From contig NC_084802.1 of NCBI RefSeq assembly GCF_963169125.1, forward strand, positions 37,098,607 through 37,162,606: a stretch of 64,000 nt of DNA. The letters are read 5' to 3'. How positions within the stretch are numbered: the first letter of the stretch is position 1; the number at the start of each line of letters is the position of its first letter. The translations under genes and the position numbers were made by a program. This DNA is from Humulus lupulus. Its lineage: Eukaryota > Streptophyta > Magnoliopsida > Rosales > Cannabaceae. This document shows, one piece after another, positions 56,884 through 64,000 of this stretch. The notes beneath the pieces were generated by a model. That model worked only from the letters and a program-made list of their open reading frames with translations. It was not told where the DNA came from and did no database searches.

Positions 56884-59109
56884 ACTATCCCCTCCTTACA
56901 GGAATTTCATCCTCAAAATTTTATCTGAATAGCCCAGAATATAGATCCCGCATATCTGATTCCAGTTCCCAGGTCACTCCCTCGACCTTACTGTTTATGT
57001 ATAATACCATAACCAAAGGTATAACTTTGTTTCTCAGAACCCTGTTCTTTCTGTCTCATATCCAGACTAGTTGTTCCTCACAGGATAATTCAGTCTCCAA
57101 TTCCAGATCCTTATAACTCAACACATGAGTTATGTCTAACATATGTTTCCTCAATAATCCTCTCAACTACCTCATAACCCAATTACTTTTTCTCTCACCC
57201 ATCTCATCCCAGTGAATGGTGATCTATACTTCCTACCCTACAACATCTCATAAGGTGCCCCTCCAATAACTGGATAACTCTCTCTCTGATTTGCCATCAG
57301 TCTGAGGATAATAAGCTGTACTGAACTCCAGCTTTATACTCATCGCTTTCTATAACTTTCCCCAAAACTTGGAAGTAAAGATAGGGTTCCTATCCATCAG
57401 GATAGACCTCAAAGTCCCAAAAAGGCATATTATCTCTCTCTCACAGAGAGATCTGCATACTGGTCAACTGTATTATGCATCCTTACTGATAAAAAATGAG
57501 TTGACTTCAAGTATTGATCCATAATAATCCGAACTGAGTCACACTGGCCCACTATCCTGGGCAACCCCATCACGAAATCCATCGTGATGTCCTCCCACTA
57601 CCACTTTGGAATACTCAAAGGCTATAATGGCCTTACTGGTTTCTAATACTCTACCTCGACCTGCTAATAGGTTTGGCACTTTGCCACGTACTCAATTACG
57701 TCCCTCTTCATCCCAAGCCACCAACATAAAGCTTTCAGATCCAGGTACAGCTTCACGGTGCTTAGATGTAGAGAAAAAGGGGTAGTATAAGATTCATCCA
57801 GAATCTTCTATCTAATCCAAGTGTCCATCGGATCCCAAGTCCAATCCTTATACCTCCATAAACTCATACCTAACACTGCATAATCCTTAGTTGATTCAGC
57901 TAAGACATTTCCCCTCAATCCTTCCCATATGTGGGTGACTCAACTGCTTTCCTTTGATTTTCTCTAAAAGAGTAAACTTAAGCATAACGTTGGCCAACTA
58001 GTCCACCAATAACTCTACTCTAGTTCTGGTTATATCCTTCAACTAACACGATGCATAGGCAATCACCTTTTTTGTCAATGAGGTTACAATCCTCGAGAAT
58101 TCTTCCACAAAACACATGTAATACCCTGCCCATCCAAGGAAACTCCTGACCTCTGAGGCGTTCCTTGGCCTTGGCCAATCTCTAACTAAGAGTACATTGC
58201 AATATCGTCGATAAGGACGATCACAAATCCAATTCAAATAGTCCTTGAATACCATGTTCATCTAATCCATCAAAACAAGTAGGCATTAGTCAAACCCAAA
58301 AGACATGAATCAGCACTCCTAGTGCCCATATCTGATGTAGAAGGCAGTCTTCTGCATAACCCTTCTCCCTGATCCTCAGCTGGTAATGACCAGCTAGAAG
58401 ATCTACCTTGGAGAATACTATCTTACTCAATCATTGAACCTTTAGTTCATACAGCTCTGCTGAAGCCGTTCAATACAATGCCCTAGACCTGGTTTCATCC
58501 CTGGCACCAACATAATCACCATTCTATCTCTTTGTGTAAAGGTAACCCTGATAAATCCCCTGTAAAATATCCAGAAACTCACAGATTAATCCAATTTGTC
58601 CTGGTCCCACTGACACGACCTGAGTGGTATCCACCACACTACCTAGGAGTCCTATGCATCCCCTACAATAGGTCCCTAACTCTAAGTACAGATGTCATAA
58701 GTATATACGGTCCATGCACAATGCCACTAGATACAGGGTTTCTCAACCTCAAGTGCAAGGGTTACTATAATTTCCTTGCAATCTATCATTGCCCCGTACT
58801 TGGCTAACCAATTCATATCGGGATCATATCAAAGTCAATCATAACCAACTCTATCAAGTCAACTGATGAGTCCATTCTAACCATAACCTAACCCATCTCT
58901 TAAAATTACCAATAGAGTACCACATTATCATCACAACATAACCATGTAATATGCATATCAAGTCTTTCTCTCTCTTAAATGCAACAAAACAAAGAGTAAC
59001 ATGGCACCAGAACCAATCAACATAATACAAAAATCAGAATTAGGAAACTGACCTGCCACTACTGAGGAACCAGCCTCAGTCTCAGTCTTAGTCTCCGACC
59101 CTGACTACG
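56884..59109 (-). pseudogene. Element E polymerase remnants
   Basis: Decayed gypsy Pol on the minus strand. Recognisable parts: the integrase core start (MDFVMGLPRIVG, about 57585-57550) and the reverse transcriptase end (WPRPRNASEVRSFLGWAGYY, about 58175-58115). Frames are broken everywhere and the catalytic motifs are not intact. A purine tract AAGGAGGGGATAG (56896-56884) borders the LTR. Confidence 0.7.
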
Positions 59110-59523
59110 TCAGAGCGAACACTCGAGCTGGAGTCGAGCTGTCCGCCCCTTTGGCTCATCCTTCCTTAGCTTTAGGCAATCTCTCTTGAGGTGCCCAATC
59201 ATCCTACATAAGAAACATGCCTTTGCTTGGCATTCTCCCAGATGACGTCTCTTACACCAAGTGCATTCTGTGTAGACTTTCCAATACTCATCCTCACCGT
59301 GATGGTCTATCTGAGCACTTCGGAACCCTTTTTCTAATCTAGAGGTATCGAATACATTGATAACTTTTCTTTCCTGATCACTAGGGCCTCTGCCCCTACC
59401 TGGTCCAATAAACGGAGGTATCACTGTCTGAGCTCCGCGCTCTCATGCACTCTCCCTCCATATCTCATTTCTTGTGCCCTCGGCAACAAGAGCCCTCCCT
59501 ACCACCTGAGCATAGGTAGATAT
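59110..59523 (-). pseudogene. Element E Gag, zinc-knuckle part
   Basis: The frame 59424-59110 shows CTWCKRRHLGECQAKACFLCRMIGHLKRDC, two clustered Cys/His knuckles, the second a perfect CX2CX4HX4C. The sequence up to 59523 continues the Gag interrupted by solo LTR H (TYAQVVGRALVAEG). Confidence 0.75.
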
Positions 59524-61898
59524 TGTTGGGAATTGTGCCCTAAAAGCATATGTAGTAGACATTGTTTTAAGAAATAAATAAATAAATTGAATTTGTTATG
59601 CATATATTTTATGGACCATATTATTCTGTGATAATATTAAGTAAATATCTGAAAAATTCCTAAGTTCATATATGTGATCTTAACCACGTATTGGTATGGG
59701 AGGATTGTATTTGAGATAAATGAACTTGAATAGTTCGCAGTAAAATAAAGTTATGGAATCTTTAGATTAATTACTGCAAGTATAGTCCACTAGTATTATG
59801 AATACATGCGATCTAGATCCAGATTACTAATGTAGTATGACACTTTAGTGAAGGTACTTTATATATTAGAGAATATATAGAACTGGACCAAATATGTTTA
59901 TTAATACTTAGTTAAATACTGTTTCGAAGTATTAATTAAATATATCAACTGATGATCATATATACAAATAGATCTTAATCCTGAAGTTACTATGAACTCC
60001 TATTTATGTTATATGAGTTCTTTGATTCACTCGTTAGGGTTTGTCCGAATGATCAGGCTAGAAACTTTTGTTTTGAGAACTCACTAATGTAAATGGTTGG
60101 GGACATAGTATACAGATAAGGAATCTATACCTTCTCGCAAGAGATTGAATAATGGTTCTCTTAAGGGTTGACTTTTGGGACCGAAAGGTTATTGAGCTCA
60201 AATTCATAATTTGGTTATGAATTAACCTTCACTAGTAAAGTCGGTAGTACTTAAGGAAACAAGATATAATTAAATGGGTAAAACGATAATATTATTCCCA
60301 GTTAATTATGAACCATTATTAGAGGGTTAATTTGTATGTAATGATTATATCAATGGACGCTTTATTGTTATAAAGTACTCGGTAAATGAAATGTCTATAA
60401 TTACAAGTGTGCAGTCTCATATTTATAGTGGAGTAATCATGAGATTAATAAATTAAGATGATTTAATTAAAGAGTTTAATTAATAATCACAAATTTTTTG
60501 GAGTTTTAAATTATAGGTCCCCACAGCGGCTCTATCAACACTATTCAAGGCAAGAGTTTATATAAAGGGTAAAATGGTAAAATGACATATTTAAGAAGAA
60601 ATTTGTTCTTCGGGTCAAATATGCAATTAAGTGATAATAGTGATTAATTAATTAATTACAAATTAGTTGTAATTATCAAAATTAATTAATAATTAATTAT
60701 TGTGTAATTTTCAAAATTATATATAAATAATTAATTATAATTTTCAAAATTATAATAAAATAAATATTAAATTTTTCGAAATTAAAATTAGTTTTAATTA
60801 TTTAGTAGAATTAATTAAATATCTTTATTTGAATGGGAGATAATAATCTGATAAGTTCAAATTGGATTTGAATTTAAAAGATTAATATTTATTCAAATAA
60901 TTAATTATATGTGATAATTAATTAAAAAGATAGTAGATTCAAATTTGAATTAATTATCAAGTTATTGGATTTTATCTGATAATGTAGTTTGAATAAATAA
61001 TTGTGGAAAAAAAATCTTGGACCCTATTTTGTAGGGAGCTACACGTACCAAGGAGTCCGAGGGACTCACTTGGGCGTGTAACACAATAAAATGTCAAGAT
61101 TGGATTTTTCACTTCTATTTAATTAATTAATGGATAAGTCAAAAGTTAGTTTTGATGTTGACATTATTAAAATAATTAAATAATGGTTGAGAAAATAAAT
61201 CCCCCTATTTTATGGGGTACTGCACGACACACACAGTCTTTAGACTGTGTGTGGCGTGCAGCTATAGAAATCAGGGATTGAATTTTTTCACTTTTATTTA
61301 TTTAATTAATTAATTAATGAAAAATTCAAAAATATAGTTTTGATATTTTCATTAATAAGATAATTAATTAATTAAAAGATAAATTGTAATTGGTTACATA
61401 TTTATTTTTTAAATTTAAAATATTTTCTATATAAGTTAGACTTATCAAAAAATAACCATATACTCAATTATTCGCTCTAAAAGAAAAGAACGATATTTTC
61501 CATCTCTCATTGAAAAAGTTACAGAGCAAATCTCAGGCCTATTCTCTTGATCTCATGTGTTGAGTACGTCAAGTTGAATAAAAAATATACCATCCTTTAT
61601 TCTCTAAGTGCCCACACACTTCTTGAGGTGTAGAGAACGTTGTGGAAGATCTTGATGTGAGTACCTGGGAGCAGCTTGGATAGGAAGATCGTTTATTTTA
61701 CGAAAAGATAACAAGGACACTTGATAGGCATCAAGAGGTATGTTCTTTATTCTTTTATTTTTTATGATTAATGTAATGTATGTATATTAATGGATCCACA
61801 TATTTAAAAGTAGTTTAAATATGTTACAACATTTTTGTTGTACACTGGGCCAACCCATCACACAATTCCGCTGCGTATTAGGAAACTTGTTCCTAACA
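59524..61898 (+). mobile_element. Solo LTR H inside element E gag
   Basis: 2,375 bp, TGTTGGGAATTGTGCCCTA to GTTCCTAACA. It interrupts the Gag frame of element E, so it is an insertion; no clean 5-bp duplication is visible (left flank GATAT, right flank AAGAT). No coding region. A related truncated copy lies at 19734-20750. A TATA-like box (CTATATAAG) lies near 61427. Upstream is a long inverted repeat with 20-bp arms at 61220-61261. The start resembles Angela-type copia LTRs, but I am not sure. Confidence 0.75.
61220..61261. repeat. 20-bp-arm inverted repeat in LTR H
   Basis: CTGCACGACACACACAGTCT, two T, then its reverse complement with one mismatch. A weaker palindrome of the same style lies at about 61040-61081. 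Confidence 0.85.
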
Positions 61899-62534
61899 AA
61901 GATTTCATGTACTGGGGCAATTCTAACGCCCTGAGCTATTCTGAGATTCAATCCCTGGATAAAACGCTCCTCCCGAGCCACATCCGTGGGTATCATATCA
62001 AAAGCAAACTTGGCCAACCCATCGAATTTGTTAACATACTCGGTTACTGTTGCATTTCCCCAAACTAGGTTCAGAAATTAATTTTTCGTAGCAGTCTTAA
62101 CTGCATCATAGTAATATCTTACATTAAACAACTGCTTAAATTCTTTCCAGTTCATTGCAGTTGTATCTCGTGTCTGGGATACCACTTCCCACCACGTTCG
62201 AACATCTTCCCGCAACACACATATATAGCACAGATCACCCTATCGTGACCTACCACCCCATACTATCGAGGATGGAACTGATCATGCCCATCCATTGCTC
62301 AACTCTGAATGGATCTACGCCTCCCTCAAAAACTAGAGGGTAAAATTCCTGAAATCTTCCACATAGAAATTCCCACTTGTTCTCAATCCTAGGCTGAGCC
62401 AATACTGGTGCCACTCCTGGCATAACAAAGGAAGATGTGTTCCCCTGATCTCTTCCTCTTGCCTTTGCAATCCTAATTGGATATCTGTAAACACCTGCTG
62501 CCAATTTTGAGGGCCAGGCAGAGGGCTCAGGCAC
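61899..62534 (-). pseudogene. Element E Gag, capsid part
   Basis: The frame from 62534 gives EFYPLVFEGGVDPFRVEQWM, the gypsy Gag capsid start. A second frame from 62017 reads MAKFAFDMIPTDVAREERFIQGL and runs into LTR H. Joined across H it leads to the knuckle part. Broken by several frameshifts. Confidence 0.75.
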
Positions 62535-63061
62535 TAGCTGTAATTCCCAGCCTCGGTATAACCACCACCAGGTCCCATTAACTACCTTGGGTTCATAACC
62601 TCTGATCTAGTCTGCAATCAATAACTTGACCCATCAAGCATGATGAGCACATTAACAAGCCTTCCCCCATGGGAACAATCACACAACACCACATTCACAT
62701 ACCATTGTAGTGCTAAAAACATGCCCATAACATTCATGCATCAATCCATAACTCCTGCTCTTTCCAACATACATACCATGCTCTCAGCCCCGGCATGGTA
62801 ATAACACATTCATATATTCACTGAGCAGGTAATCACATAATCATCACATAATCATATCAATAATCAAGGGCTAGGCCCTATCAGAATCTCATGCTTCCTA
62901 ATAAGGCATGCATGTAAAGCATTTACATCCTATTTAAGTTGTTAAACACATAACCACATAAATAGTTACCATACCCTGAGTGGAACTTGCCCTTAGTGAC
63001 AAGTGTACATGCCCAGCTTGTCTTTAAGAACCCTTAACCTTGGCTCGCTCTAATACCAAGT
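62535..63061 (-). other. Element E leader between LTR and gag
   Basis: About 530 bp of non-coding DNA on the sense side before Gag, with the tRNA-Met-like primer site just inside the LTR border at 63061. No gene seen. Confidence 0.65.
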
Positions 63062-64000
63062 TGTAACCCCTACTACCCAGGGACCGTTACACCGTGTATT
63101 TTAAATAGTGCTAAACTCGATAAACGTGTCATTTGGCTATATTCGGGTAGCTAAATGTGATTAACGGTTTAGGGTTAAAAAATTTGGTCAAAGATACAAA
63201 CGTTTCACTAAAAAATTTACTGTATACATGGGATCCCAAAATACATTTAAAAGGTTAACTAAAATAAAAGAGTTACAACCACCCGACCTAAGCAGCAAAA
63301 TAAGGTTTAACCCTAGTTCCTCTTTAAACCCTCAACCGTGGTGGTCGAGCAGCCACATATGTACACATCATCAACTAAGCTCTCCAACTCAAGGATGGAC
63401 CAGCTTTCTTTTCCCTTTACCTGCACCACATAGCACCTGTGAGTCGAGGCTCAATAAGAAAACTTAAACATGTTCATAAGCAATTAATAACATGTTACCA
63501 AATCATAATAAGCATGCCTAGAAATAATAACCATACTCATGCATGCAGACAAGTACAGATAAATGATTATGGAATCATTCTGGCTCAACGCCCTAGGATA
63601 TGGGACTAATGAGTCACCATGGGGTCCTGTGCCCTGTTTGTATAACAAGCTTTAGAGCTGATCTAGCGTACTTAGGGCTAAGTTGTCTCCGACCAATAGA
63701 TCGGTCAAGCGTATGATGTGCTCCTGGTTAGGCTAGATAATATGGACCATCGCTTAGCGCAGTATCGCCCTACTTAACCTAATAAGTCAATGCCTTACGA
63801 CCAATATTCCGTGTGTTAATGTCATCCTTGACTAATAAGTCAATGCTTTACAACCAGCACTCGCTGTGCTAATGTCGCCCTTGACTAATAAGTCAATACT
63901 AGGATATGTGACTATTAAGTCACCTCAGGTCTCTTATCCATATCCTCTATATAAGTGTACTTGACGCTAACCAGCACTCAACGTGCTAAGGTTGTTCTTG
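63062..64000 (-). repeat. Element E 5' LTR, cut by the window end
   Basis: Starts TGTAACCCCTACTACCCAGG, matching 53955 on. It reaches the beginning of the 117-bp tandem repeats before the window ends. Confidence 0.85.

Larger units (their letters stand above)
27129..64000 (-). mobile_element. Ty1/copia element A1 with large nested insertions
   Basis: A copia element on the minus strand, inserted in A2. Its own sequence is: 3' LTR 27129-28110, polymerase region 28111-31755, gag 45948-46527, and a 5' LTR that is visible as 46528-46725 and 53613-53954 and continues beyond the window. Gypsy element B interrupts it between gag and protease (duplication AGTCT). Gypsy elements G and E interrupt the 5' LTR. 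Gene order protease, integrase, reverse transcriptase, RNase H is that of copia. It has two frameshifts, a nonsense codon, a short gag and an altered protease site, so it is dead. The first 200 bp of its two LTRs differ by about 4%. Confidence 0.88.
53955..64000 (-). mobile_element. Ty3/gypsy element E (Tekay/Del-like), incomplete in window
   Basis: 3' LTR 53955-56883, coding region 56884-63061 on the minus strand, start of the 5' LTR from 63062 on. Just inside the 5' LTR the minus strand reads TTGGTATTAGAGC, close to the tRNA-Met primer site. Solo LTR H interrupts gag. The coding region is strongly decayed. The first 225 bp of the two LTRs differ at about 27 places (12%). The target duplication cannot be checked because the right end is outside. 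Confidence 0.85.

Overview
This is nuclear DNA of a flowering plant, very probably a eudicot. It has AT-rich non-coding DNA, GT-AG introns and dense nested transposable elements of plant-specific families (MULE, CACTA, Reina, Tat and Tekay-like Ty3/gypsy, Ty1/copia, tRNA-derived SINE). I suspect Rosales from the general look of the LTR families, but that is only an impression. Nothing bacterial or viral was seen. Family names rest on motifs read by eye; no database search was possible.

Left part (1-19,733). The first 2.2 kb is AT-rich DNA with no recognised gene. A complete MULE (2,191-7,305) follows. It has 177-bp terminal inverted repeats differing at one base and a perfect 9-bp target duplication. 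It carries two convergent genes, a MuDR-A-type transposase (one frameshift, one nonsense codon) and, on the other strand, a spliced GRF zinc-finger gene. The only recognisable host gene is next: a four-exon TMEM50-family membrane protein gene on the minus strand (17,085-8,439) that splices in silico to a complete 135-residue protein. Its 7.2-kb second intron holds a tRNA-derived SINE that was split at its B box by a 5,056-bp Reina-type gypsy element. Upstream of the gene is a short, degenerate CACTA element with a Ulp1 protease remnant.

Right part (19,734-64,000). This is one large nest of LTR retrotransposons, ordered by target duplications and by comparing interrupted with uninterrupted copies. 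A long-LTR remnant (19,734-20,750) is interrupted by copia A2. A2 is interrupted by solo LTRs F (22,239-24,112) and D (24,416-26,859) and by copia A1 (from 27,129 to beyond the window). A1 is interrupted by the 14.2-kb Tat element B (31,756-45,942), by Tat element G (46,726-53,607) and by the Tekay-like element E (from 53,955 to beyond the window). B holds solo LTR C (32,844-35,336) in its gag gene; E holds solo LTR H (59,524-61,898) in its gag gene.

How the parts work together. Every element of the right part looks dead. B keeps one uninterrupted reading frame apart from in-frame stops, all of the kind made by cytosine deamination. It also carries an antisense, intron-containing extra gene with its own TATA box. 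The main unexplained pattern is that LTRs of otherwise unrelated families each carry their own GC-rich palindrome, usually several copies and, where a TATA box is visible, upstream of it. I see no clearly new enzymatic system. The best leads are the palindrome modules, the antisense gene of B, the GRF gene of the MULE, and the mismatch between LTR divergence and nesting order for elements G and E.
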